Shown here: positions 1 through 9,337 of the stretch, piece by piece
How the letters are laid out: every line of letters starts with the position of its first letter
Numbering within the stretch: position 1 is the first letter of the stretch
DNA from: Xiphydria camelus
Taxonomy: Eukaryota > Arthropoda > Insecta > Hymenoptera > Xiphydriidae
Assembly: GCA_963678675.1 (NCBI GenBank)
Contig: OY783201.1
Coordinates: forward strand, 10,001-74,000
Length of the DNA: 64,000 nucleotides
Direction of reading: 5' to 3'
Position numbers and translations under genes: made by a program
The notes under the pieces: generated by a model
The model's database searches: none
Told to the model about the DNA's origin: nothing
Seen by the model: the letters and a program-made list of their open reading frames with translations, nothing else

Positions 1-434
1 TTCATCGGCTGAGTTAAGTTTGGTTTGGTTAAGTTCGTCGGCTGACGAACTTAGGTTTGGTTAAGTTCATCGGCTGAGTTAAGTTTGGTTTGGTTAAGTT
101 CGTCGGCTGACGAACTTAGGTTTGGTTAAGTTCATCGGCTGAGTTAAGTTTGGTTTGGTTAAGTTCGTCGGCTGACGAACTTAGGTTTGGTTAAGTTCAT
201 CGGCTGAGTTAAGTTTGGTTTGGTTAAGTTCGTCGGCTGACGAACTTAGGTTTGGTTAAGTTCATCGGCTGAGTTAAGTTTGGTTTGGTTAAGTTCGTCG
301 GCTGACGAACTTAGGTTTGGTTAAGTTCATCGGCTGAGTTAAGTTTGGTTTGGTTAAGTTCGTCGGCTGACGAACTTAGGTTTGGTTAAGTTCATCGGCT
401 GAGTTAAGTTTGGTTTGGTTAAGTTCGTCGGCAG
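1..434. repeat. 65-bp tandem satellite, TTAGG-related
   Basis: About 6.6 head-to-tail copies of a 65-bp unit, starting at 1, 66, 131, 196 and so on, with almost no divergence between copies. Each unit is built from GGTTAAGTT and TTAGGTTTGG words plus a small inverted repeat, GTTCGTC-GGCT-GACGAAC. The array runs off the left edge. The words resemble degenerate forms of the insect telomere repeat TTAGG. Whether this is subtelomeric or an interstitial array cannot be told from the window. Confidence 0.9.
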
Positions 435-742
435 GGTTAGGTTAGATTATGTTTCTCTGTTAGGCTGGGTTAGGCTAGGTTTCTCGGTTAGGTTAAGTTC
501 GTCGGCTGAGTTAAGTTAGGTTTGGTTAAGTTCGTCGGCTGGGTTAGGTTAGATTATGTTTCTCTGTTAGGCTGGGTTAGGCTAGGTTTCTCGGTTAGGT
601 TAAGTTCGTCGGCTGAGTTAAGTTAGGTTTGGTTAAGTTCGTCGGCTGGGTTAGGTTAGATTATATTTCTCGGTTAGGCTGGGTTAGGCTAGGTTTCTCG
701 ATTAGGTTAGCTTCGTCGGCTGGGTTAGGTTAGGTTAGGTCG
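435..742. repeat. ~108-bp tandem repeat with short TTAGG run
   Basis: Units of about 108 bp start near 435, 543 and 651 and share GGTTAGGTTAGATTATGTTT, a TTCTCGGTTAGG word and TTCGTCGGCTG with the neighbouring 65-bp array, so the two arrays have a common origin. At 722-740 there is a short run of consecutive GGTTA units, matching the insect telomeric repeat. From about 745 to 1200 the sequence keeps scattered GGCTAGGTT words and decays into unique DNA. Confidence 0.8.
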
Positions 743-1281
743 TGGGGCTAGGTGCTGTTTCATTGGGCTTGGTTTTATATATGGAAGGATCCTCGGCTGG
801 GTTGTGCTAGGTTTCTATTATAGAAAATTCCTCAGCTAATTACTATTATTACGGGTACATCAATCTAGGTCTTTTGGGCTAGGTTCGACTTACTACCAGG
901 CTTGGTGGCTAGGTTAGCCTGCTTTCAGGGGCTAGGTGGGCGTTGGGTTTCCCCGGCTAGGTCAGGTTTCCTTTCGGCTAGGTTGCTAGGTCAGTTTCTC
1001 ATTGGGCTAGTTTCCACGGGGTGCTCCTTCGTTCACGGCTAGGTCATACTACATACTCCGCGGCTAGTTTTACCTTTGTCCTGAATTACGATGCTAAGTT
1101 TCCATTCAGTTCTGGCTAGGTTACCCGACTTGTTCGAAGGCTAGGTTCAGCTTGGATTTCCCTTCGCTCTCGAGTCACGAATAACTTGCGATTACGTCGG
1201 TTCGGGAAAATGGAATATGTTTGGCTACGATTTCCTGGATTAGGCTACTTTTTGCGACTTACTGTGGGGTCCAAAGAAAAA

Positions 1282-1446
1282 TGATTTTTGAGGACGATTC
1301 TGGCACAGGGGTTGGGGGTATAACTTGGAAAATGATTTCTGGGGAAGATCCTGGCACAGGGGTAGGGGGTATAACTTGGAAAATGATTTTTGCGGAAGAA
1401 CCTCGTACCGGGGTAGCAGGGATTACCCGGGAAATGATTTTTGGGA
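1282..1446 (+). repeat. 51-bp minisatellite, first forward block
   Basis: About three copies of a 51-bp unit with the core AACTTGGAAAATGATTTTTG, then GGGAAGATCCTGGCACAGGG and GTAGGGGGTAT. Because 51 is a multiple of three, the unit stays open as a 17-residue peptide repeat (GITWKMIFGEDPGTGVG). There is no start context, splice signal or family match, so I treat the open frame as a by-product of the period. Confidence 0.85.
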
Positions 1447-2128
1447 AAAAATACATAAGATAGGATGGTTGAGAATTCGATTCCAGAGATTTCAATTTTT
1501 GCGAAAAATCTAAGGCATACCCCTTAGATTTTTCGCAAAAATCGAAATCTCTGGAATCGAATTCTGGATCACCCTATCTGATGTATTTTTTACGCTGATT
1601 TTGAAAACCACAGTTATTAGGTCGAAATCTCAAAGGAAATATGAAATAACGCTGATTTTTTGTAAAAAAAAAAAAAAAAAAAAAAAAATTTTTTCCGCAA
1701 GAAATCATCGATATCTCGGTGTTCCGTTGAGATTTCCTCAATAAATCTATCATTTTCGTAATCAGCGCGAAAAAATACATAAGATAGCGTGGTCGAGAAT
1801 TCAATTCCAGAGATTTCAATTTTGGCGAAAAATCTAAGGGGTATGCCTTAGATTTTTCGCAAAAATCGAAACCTCTGGAATCGAATTCTGGATCACCCTA
1901 TCTTATGTATTTTTTTACGCTGATTTCGAAAACCACAGTTATTAGGTCGAAATCTCAAAGGAAATATGAAATAACGCTGATTTTGTGTATAAACAAATTT
2001 TTTTTTCCTCAAGAAATCATCGATATCTCGGTGTTCCGTTGAGATTTCCTCAATAAATCTATCATTTTCGTAATCAGCGCGAAAAAATACATTAGATAGG
2101 ATGGTCGAGAATTCGATTCCAGAGATCA
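1447..2128. repeat. Tandem duplication of ~320-bp unit containing a palindrome
   Basis: Two copies (about 1447-1769 and 1770-2081) and the start of a third (to 2128) interrupt the minisatellite. Each has a roughly 145-bp palindrome (ends AAATACATAAGATAGG and CCCTATCT-ATGTATTT; centre around AATCTAAGG) followed by about 175 bp of unique spacer. The spacer of copy 1 carries an A-run of about 26 bases at 1663-1688 followed by T7; copy 2 lacks the long run. The block looks like a fold-back element that was amplified inside the minisatellite. Confidence 0.75.
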
Positions 2129-2357
2129 ATATCTCCCCCATATATCTTCCCCAAAAATCATTTCCCGGGTAATCCCTGCTACCCCGGTACGAGGTTCTTC
2201 CTCAAAAATAGTTTCCCAACTTATACCCCCTACCCCTGTGCCAGGATCTTCCCCAAAAACATTTTCCAAGTTATACCAGCTACCCCTGTACCAGAATATT
2301 CCCCGCAAATCATTTTCCAAGCTATACCGGCTAGCACTGTACCAGGATCTTCCCCAG
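2129..2357 (-). repeat. 51-bp minisatellite, inverted block
   Basis: The same 51-bp unit as in the flanking blocks, here as its reverse complement (TCTTCCCCAAAAATCATTT words). It meets the forward block head to head near 2358, inside the shared words CTTCCCCAGGACAGGTAC. The inversion lies next to the 1447-2128 palindromic insert, which suggests a single rearrangement. Confidence 0.85.
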
Positions 2358-3333
2358 GACAGGTACAGGGGTAGCAGGTATAACTTGGAAAATGATTTTT
2401 GGGGAAGATCCTGGCACAGGGGTACGGGGTATAACTTTGAAAATGATTTTTGGGGAAGATCCTGGTACAGGGGTAGAGGGCATAACTTGGAAAATGATTT
2501 TTGGGGAAGAACCTCGTACCGGGGTGCAGGGATTACAAGGAGAATGATTTTTGGGGAAGATTCTTGTACAGGGGTAGCTGGTATAACTTGGAAAATGATT
2601 TTTGGGGAAGAACCTCGTACCGGGGAGCAGGGATTACACGGGAAATGATTTTTGGGGAAGATTCTGGCACACGGGTAGCCGGTATAACTTGGAAAATGAT
2701 TTTTGGGGAATATCCTGGCACAGGGGTAGGGGGTATAACTTGGAAAATTATTTTTGGGGAAGATCCTGGCACAGGGGTAGGGGGTATAACTTGGAAAATG
2801 ATTTTTGGGGAAGAACCTCGTACCGGGGTAATAGGGATTACCCGTGAAATGATTTTTGGTGAAGATCCTGGCACAGGGGTAACTGTAATAACTTGGAAAA
2901 TGATTTTTGGGGAAGATTCTGGTACAGGGGTAGCCGGTATAACTTGGAAAATAATTTTTGGGGATGATTATGGTACAGGGGTAGCTGGTATAACTTGGAA
3001 AATGATTTTTGGGGAAGAACTTCGTACCGGGGTGGCAGGGATTACCCGGGAAATGATTTTTGGGGAAGAACCTCGTAACGGGGTGGCAGGGATTACCCGT
3101 GAAATGATTTTTGGTAAAGATCCTGGCACAGGGGTAACTGGTATAACTTGGAAAATGATTTTTGGGGAAGATCCTGGCACAGGGGTAGTTGGTATAACTT
3201 GGGAAATGATTTTTGGGGTAGATCCTGGTACAGGGGTAGCTGGTATGACTTGGAAAATGATTTTTGGGGAAGATCCTTGTACCAGGGCAGCAGGGATTAC
3301 CCGAAAAATGATTTTTGGGAAAGATGGGGGGTA
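2358..3333 (+). repeat. 51-bp minisatellite, main forward block
   Basis: About 19 copies of the 51-bp unit with point variation. Variants alternate between GAAGATCCTGGCACAGGGGT and GAAGAACCTCGTACCGGGGT forms, giving a higher-order pattern. A frame of 277 codons runs through it (2501-3334), along with long frames on the other strand, all explained by the 3n period. Not a gene in my judgement. Confidence 0.9.
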
Positions 3334-3810
3334 GCTGGTATTAATTATTAATTACTCTGGGGAAGTTATTGAACTTTGAATATTTGGAAATAATTAAAGA
3401 AAAATCTTAAACGACTGAATTTAAAGGTTACAAAAAATATTTCATGTCAAAAATGAACAAAAACCGTGAAATTGACCACCAGTTCAACTTTGACCTCGAA
3501 TAACTTCCGAACTGATAAATTTATCAAAAATTCGTAAGACACCTTTTTTTTGTCGTCCGATTTCCTACAAGAATACGTTTTGATCATTCGAATGCTCTAA
3601 TCCGTTAACAAGTTATAAAAATTGAAATTTCAAAAAAAAATTTTCTCATGTTATTTATACGAGAAAAAGAAAATTGCGATGAGGCAGTTGTTAATATTAA
3701 TATTCAGAGCTGAAACTTCAGCAGAATTTCTTTTTCGTCCTCTTCAACAATATTTTCATAGTAATTTAAAAAACAAAAAATAGTCTTTTTTTTTAGCCCA
3801 CCCTAGTGAC
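3334..3810. other. AT-rich spacer, nothing recognised
   Basis: AT-rich single-copy-looking DNA with poly-A and poly-T runs between the minisatellite and the first isolated palindrome. I see no coding exon, RNA gene or repeat boundary in it. Confidence 0.6.
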
Positions 3811-3812
3811 TA

Positions 3813-3951
3813 TAGGTCTGTTCGCGCTGCCTACACTCGCTACACTTTTCCGAAAAGTGTAGATTCTGATTGGTCAGTACTTTTACGCACCAATCAGAAT
3901 CTACACTTTTTGGAAATGTGTAGCGAGTGTAGGCAGCGCGAACAGACCTTA
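3813..3951. mobile_element. Palindromic MITE, AGGTCTGTTC ends
   Basis: Imperfect palindrome of about 138 bp. The left arm begins AGGTCTGTTCGCGCTGCC and the right arm ends with its complement; inner arms carry ACACTCGCTACACTTTT and TAGATTCTGATTGG. The loop is short (about 18 bases). TATA-like flanks on both sides fit a TA-type target. No coding capacity. The terminal ten bases match the palindrome at 8312-8469. Confidence 0.8.
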
Positions 3952-4152
3952 TACTACTTTAATGGCGGAAATCAGCGTGATCGGCCGGCCGGCAAGAAGA
4001 CCACGGATCACGGTTCTAGAGTGGGGACTCGAAGCGTCGCGCGCGACAATCCGCCTGGGGCGGGCGCGCAACCGCACGGCAGCGTCCGAACAAGTTCGAG
4101 CCACGCGCTCGCAGCACGGATGGCGCGAATTAAGTCTCTCTGTGGCGGCCCG

Positions 4153-4166
4153 CCACCAGATGGCGC
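4153..4166 (+). promoter_or_regulatory. CTCF-consensus core in left terminal repeat
   Basis: CCACCAGATGGCGC fits the animal CTCF core (CCASYAGRKGGCRS) at every position. The identical site sits in the right-hand repeat 584 bp away. Binding is inferred from the motif only. Confidence 0.4.
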
Positions 4167-4736
4167 TGCTCTTCTCACTAGTGGTCGAACACGAGTACGT
4201 TTCTACATAAGACCGAAGCTGTTCGACAACCACGGAGGACAGAGCATACAGAGCGTCTAAGGTAGGAGCCGGCCTAGCCTTACTGACGAGTCCACAGGCC
4301 GACCAAGGAAATCCCATGATAGGACACCTTCATCCGGAAGCAGAGCCAACGCACACACACACGGCCACGACGCTCACAAGCACCAGCCATGCCAGCGCAC
4401 ACACACACGGCCATGCTAGACCCACGCAGGCAGCAGCCACAGCACCAGCGCTCACACACAAGGCCATGCTAGACCCACGCAGGCAGCAGCCCCAGACCAG
4501 CGCACGCACACACACGGCCATGCTAAACCCACGCAGGCAGCAGCCGCATCATCACACACACACACACAGGATCGATCTCTCACACGCTGCGACGAACACC
4601 GGCGGAATTTCCAACTCATGATGTCCCAGTCACATAGAACCACGCTCACACAGCTATCGCCACGCACACCACCATCTTCCACATCGTTACGCCTGCCTCC
4701 AGCAGCCGTCACTGGGGGGAGTACTGTGGCGGCCCG

Positions 4737-4750
4737 CCACCAGATGGCGC
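4737..4750 (+). promoter_or_regulatory. CTCF-consensus core in right terminal repeat
   Basis: Second identical CCACCAGATGGCGC, same orientation as the first, about 400 bp upstream of the Arp3 start codon. Motif evidence only. Confidence 0.4.
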
Positions 4751-5138
4751 TGCTCTTCTCACTAGTGGTCGAACACGAGTACGTTTCTACATAAGACCGA
4801 AGCTGTTCGACAACCACGGAGGACAGAGCATACAGAGCGTCTAAGGCAGGAGCCGGCCTAGCCTTACTGACGAGTCCACAGGCCGACTCCGGGACGAAAC
4901 GCTCCGCCGATAACATGGCGATCGCTCTTTTCGCCAAATCTCCAATTTGTCCATTGAATCGTGTGAAGCAGTTCTCATTCGCATTCGCTTCAGTTCCTGA
5001 CAGCTGACAGGCGTTCGTTGTCGCGCGAGAGGTGTGGTTATTCTCGTTATTCTATGATTATTACCGAGAGAGTGTGTATTATTATTTCTTACATAGGAAA
5101 TTATCGTATCGCTATTAGCACGCAGTGGTCGAAGGAAC

Positions 5139-6936
5139 ATGACTCTCGAACATCTCCCTGCGTGTGTAATTGATGTTGGCACGGGGTAAGTTCCGACAGT
5201 TATCGAGAAGAGTATTCGAGCATTACCTGACTGATTGGACTGGATGGATGATTTCACGTTTGATCGTATCAACGAGTTCTCGCTTCTCAATTTCATTTTA
5301 TTGTGCATTCGATCTCTCCCTTTCATTTGCTGTGCACCACAGATATACCAAACTGGGCTTCGCGGGTAATAAGGAGCCTCAACTTACGATACCCTCTGCG
5401 ATCGCGATTAAGGAAACGGCAAAAGTAGGTGATTGTGCTACTACGAGAATAGCTAAAGGTGTGGAAGATTTGGACTTCTATATCGGAGACGAAGCGTTTG
5501 ATGCGACGGGTTATGCCGTCAAGGTAAGTGTTGATTAGATTTGGTATTTGTGCTGATTAATTCATATTTGTCTTCGTATCGTTCCATGAGCACAGTACCC
5601 TGTAAGGCACGGATTGGTCGAGGATTGGGACTTGATGGAACGATTTCTGCAACAATGCATCTTCAAGTACCTTAGAGCCGAGCCCGAGGATCATTATTTT
5701 CTATTGACCGAGCCACCTCTGAATACTCCTGAAAATCGGGAATATACCGCTGAAATAATGTTCGAATCGTTCAACGTACCGGGGCTTTATATTGCCGTTC
5801 AAGCTGTTCTCGCGTTGGCCGCGTCTTGGATGGCCAAGAATGTCGAAGACCGGACACTGACCGGTATCGTCGTCGATAGCGGCGATGGAGTCACTCATGT
5901 CATTCCTGTGGTAATGCTTCCGCCTATGTTCGTGTCGTCTTACAACCTTGTGTCTCGTCGCTACGATTCTACTAATTCGATGTATATCTTTCTGTCGTTC
6001 TACAGGCGGAGGGATACGTGATAGGTAGTTGCATAAAGCACATACCTATCGCGGGGCGGGATATTACGTACTTCATTCAGAGCTTGCTCCGAGAACGAGA
6101 GATCGGAATACCGCCTGAACAGTCTCTGGAAACTGCCAAGACGATTAAGGAAAAGTACTGCTACATCTGTCCGGACATTACCAAGGAGTTTGCCAAGTAC
6201 GACGCCGACCCTTCCAGATGGATTCAAAAGTACGAAGGCGTCAACGGTATCACCAAACAAACTTTCAACGTGGACGTGGGATATGAGAGATTTTTGGGAC
6301 CTGAAATATTTTTTCATCCCGAAGTGTGTATCGTAACAGCTTTTGCTCGATACTGAAGACTATCGATGTATTCTCACATTGCTGATGTTACTCTGTTTCA
6401 GTTCTCGAATCCGGACTTTACAACGCCGCTCGATGAAATAGTTGACGACGTGATTCAAAATTGTCCCATCGACGTCAGGAGACCATTGTACAGCAATATC
6501 GTACTATCCGGGGGTTCTACCATGTTCAAAGATTTTGGACGACGATTGCAACGTGACATCAAGAAGACTGTCGATGCTAGGCTCAAGTTGAGCGAAAAAC
6601 TGAGCGGTGGTCATATTACGGTAATTCTTATGAGATATCCTTGGGTGGTTCGTTATTTTTTTATTTTTTTGTTTTTCCCCCCTTCGTGCGGTGTCTAGTG
6701 TTGTGGCAACGTTTGTACAGTTCCTCACGTGTGGATATTCGATGAATCTCTTTTAGCCAAAACCCATGGACGTTCACGTTGTATCGCACCATAAGCAACG
6801 TTGGGCTGTGTGGTACGGAGGTGCGGTACTAGCCAGTGATCCCGAATTTTATAGACTTTGTCACACTAAAGCTGCATACGAGGAACATGGTCCAGGAATC
6901 TGCCGTTATAATCCCGTATTTCGAAACATGTTATAA
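5139..6936 (+). CDS. Arp3: Actin-related protein 3 (Arp2/3 complex subunit)
   Basis: Arp3 pairs with Arp2 to form the nucleating core of the Arp2/3 complex, which starts branched actin filaments in the cytoplasm. Coding exons are 5139-5185, 5343-5523, 5596-5910, 6006-6323, 6402-6620 and 6757-6936, all with GT-AG introns and matching phases, giving 419 residues; the family is about 418. Diagnostic segments are [18 protein letters not shown] (nucleotide-binding loop 1, split by intron 1), [41 protein letters not shown] (loop 2), [51 protein letters not shown] and a C-terminal [13 protein letters not shown]. The start is the first in-frame ATG, giving [14 protein letters not shown]. The promoter region directly abuts the TRIM-like element ending at 4887. 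All key motifs are intact. Confidence 0.97.
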
Positions 6937-7052
6937 ATTAAGCGACCTTAAAGAAGTCGCGAACAACGAAATATATCAATCGATACGCATAACCTGACGT
7001 ACGATGGCTCTTCATTGAATTCTCCGTTCTTTACATTTACTTGTATTTACGA

Positions 7053-8060
7053 GAGCAGTTTTTACTTTAATTTATAGCAAATTTGTCTATTTTTGGATGT
7101 TTTTAAACAGTGATACGTGCAACACAAGTTCTTTACTTCACTCTATACTGCAATTACGCAACATTCGTAACTAGTGCACACACCCAATTAGCATTCCGCG
7201 AAAGGTACGGGACTGCGAGCGCATTCCAGCCCCCTGCTTGGCCTTATCATAACCCATTTCATCCCTCGAGTGACCTTCGTTCTACAAGAGTATACGCAGT
7301 AAGAAAGAGATATGCCAATAGCAAGAATTTCTAATACACGAGTTTTGAATTTGAGAGTCCTTTAAACAGCCCGCGTTCTTTAGCGGAAGATACGATGGTC
7401 GTCGCTTCATGTAGACTTGTCCAAAGAACTGTCGTTCTACGAAAACGTGACGTAACGTCACACTACCTACAGGGTCTCCACGTATGTAGCTTTGTGTTGA
7501 CATAGGACGATATGGCACGTAGCGTTTTGTAGACTATAGGCTGTACGCTGTTGGTCGGAGATGCAAACACGACGAACGATTGGATCTGTCTATCGCCGGT
7601 AAACGTCAATAGTCACGAGAGAAGTCCCCTAGGTCGTAGAAACCTAGCAGACGAGAAAGTATGACGGGTGTTGCGTGCCGGGCTGGTCTTCTTGGTCCGT
7701 TTGTAGGGGGCAGGTCCGTGCCCGTGGAGTGCTGAACCACTCTGCTCGGAAAGAGCGGGATCGGGAGATGAAGAGTTTTATTGCAGGTGGAGAAATGAAA
7801 ACTCTTAATCCAAGAATTAGGTGATCACCAATGAATTATATTTTAACACATAGTTGGAATATAATTTGTCGTTATAAATCGGTATCTGAGTGCACCTCGA
7901 GCGGCAAAGTGCATCCTTTTAAATCAAGAGTCCCCGCCTCTCGGTAACAACGGGGAACCAATCAAATACTCAGCGCTAATGTGGGGAACCAATCTGATAC
8001 TCGACGCTAGTCGTAGTCAAGGACTCTACTCCCACTTTCTTCGTCTACGCACAATGATCT
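7053..8060. mobile_element. Dispersed repeat copy A, interrupted (pairs with 49600-50080)
   Basis: Parts 7053-7193 and 7668-8060 match, in opposite orientation, the block at about 49600-50080. Shared words include ACTAGTGCACACACCCAATT, GGGCAGGTCCG-GCCCGTGGAG, ATTAGGTGATC and CGACGCTAGTCGT. In this copy about 475 bp (7194-7667) has been inserted between the two parts, and it carries another dispersed repeat and one arm of a large inverted repeat. No coding sequence is visible. The class is unknown; LTR-like or non-autonomous DNA element are both possible. Confidence 0.6.
7246..7462 (+). mobile_element. Dispersed repeat (second copy at 23262-23462)
   Basis: About 215 bp that match 23262-23462 in the same orientation, with shared CATCCCTCGAGTGACC, AACAGCCCGCGTTCT, TAGCGGAA and a common end at GTGAC-TAACGTCACA. 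The two copies differ by many substitutions, so the insertion is old. There is no open frame of note. Confidence 0.7.
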
Positions 8061-8943
8061 AATCCACGCCCCACGCGTCCACGTGTGAAGAAAGTACGCA
8101 TCGACCCTGACTCTGGCGCGCACAATTTCACGCACTCGAAAGAAAACATGCCCTCATTAACCGTGGGTCTACCGCGCACGAACTCCCGCAATCCGAAGCG
8201 CGTATCGATAACAAATCTTATGCGCGCACGCCTACGTGACTCAAAGAAAGGAGAACTGTTCTTGCTAGGTAAATGAACTACGACCTATCGGTCCGCGAAA
8301 GGGGATACCATAGGTCTGTTCCAACCGAGCCGAAAACCGTACACGGAACGGTACACGTCATGCGCAGTAGGAAGATGGAACGAATTTTCACTACTGCGCA
8401 TGACCGTTTCTCTACTGCGCATGACGTGTACCGTTCATGTACGGTTCTCAGCTCGGTTGGAACAAACCTCATATTTACAAACGGAGCTCGCAGCGGCCCG
8501 CGACTCAGATCCCCTGTCCATCACGCAATAAAGGTGTTTATAATCTCGCGAATAGAAACCACGGTGGCCTGCGACTTATTTAACTTATCACGCAGTCTTC
8601 GACGTTCTCGTTCTTTCTCTCTATTACAATCCATCTATACCTTACTTGCTTAATAAAATGACAATAATTAGAGGTTAATACAAAGAGTTTGAATGCGCCG
8701 CCAAAAATCTAGTAACTTCCAAAAGTTATAGGGATTTTAGGTCAAGTCTGGATGCAGACGCGACAGTAGGTATGATGCCTAGTATGCCCTAGGGAACTTC
8801 TCTCGTGACTATTGACGTCTGCCGGCGATAGACAGAGCCAATCGTTCGTCGTCTTTGCATCTCCGACCAATAGCGTACAGCCTACAGTCTACAAAACGCT
8901 ACGTGCCATATCGTCCTATGTCAACACATACGTGGAGACCCTG
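7470..8943. mobile_element. 1.47-kb element with ~160-bp inverted terminal arms
   Basis: Arms 7470-7633 and 8785-8943 are inverted copies that start CAGGGTCTCCACGTATGT and share TTGACATAGGACGATATGGC, GTCGGAGATGCAAA and CTATCGCCGG. The CAGGG start is seen in hAT-type ends, but I could not find an 8-bp target duplication. The interior includes part of dispersed repeat A and the palindrome 8312-8469, so it is either a composite or a fold-back element that captured neighbouring DNA. No transposase frame. Confidence 0.6.
8312..8469. mobile_element. Palindromic MITE, AGGTCTGTTC ends (second family)
   Basis: Imperfect palindrome of about 158 bp. Left arm AGGTCTGTTCCAACCGAGC, right arm GCTCGGTTGGAACAAACCT; inner arms carry ACGGTACACGTCATGCGCAGTA. 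Nested inside the 7470-8943 inverted-repeat element. Its first ten bases match the 3813-3951 palindrome although the inner arms are unrelated. Confidence 0.8.
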
Positions 8944-8963
8944 TACATATGTTATACTGCGTA

Positions 8964-9283
8964 TACCGTATGTCCGCGATCATTTGAACCATAGGAAAAT
9001 TGCGAGTTTTGCATGAGCACCCCTTTGGGTCTCCTCGTCCAATAGAATCACCGGAGAAGCATGAATGCGCATGCGTAGTCATCCGCGAGTGTGGCGTCGT
9101 CAGCAAGTTCAGATCGATTATTTCGATAACCGATCTGAACTTGCTGACGACGCCACACTCGCGGATGACTACGCATGCGCATTCACGCTTCTCCGGTGAT
9201 TCTATTGGACGAGGAGACCCAAAGGGGTGCTCATGCAAAACTCGCAATTTTCCTATGGTTCAAATGATCGCGGACATACGGTA
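8964..9283. mobile_element. 320-bp palindromic MITE, copy 1
   Basis: Nearly perfect palindrome with ends TACCGTATGTCCGCGATC and its complement, centred on GATTATTTCGATAACC near 9120. Arms carry GCATGAGCACCCCTTTGGGT and GAATGCGCATGCGTAGTCAT. Three further copies lie at 24158-25113. The TA at each end fits a Tc1/mariner-type target. Open frames of about 100 codons on both strands are by-products of the symmetry. Confidence 0.9.
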
Positions 9284-9337
9284 TACGCATGATACACGCT
9301 GAAACTATTTCTTGATTCAAAAAAGTATCCTTGAAAA

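Larger units (their letters stand above)
4141..4887. mobile_element. TRIM-like element with 163-bp terminal direct repeats
   Basis: Direct repeats at 4141-4303 and 4725-4887 differ at one visible base (T at 4263, C at 4847). They start TGTGGCGGCC, as LTRs often start with TG. The last TG...CA pair would end at 4296/4880, but the match continues seven bases further. The 421-bp interior is CA-rich, non-coding and ends in a purine-rich run (GGGGGGAGTAC) just before the second repeat, like a polypurine tract. I see no clear target duplication or primer-binding site, so the LTR class is likely but not proven. TRIM elements are known from ant genomes. Each terminal repeat holds a CTCF-consensus core. 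Confidence 0.65.

Noticed and set aside
1..434. Regular direct repeats as a possible CRISPR array
   Set aside because: The 65-bp units are wholly identical with no unique spacers, and the genome is eukaryotic.
2501..3334. 277-codon open frame and its minus-strand partners
   Set aside because: They arise from the 51-bp (3n) minisatellite; no splice or start context and no family.
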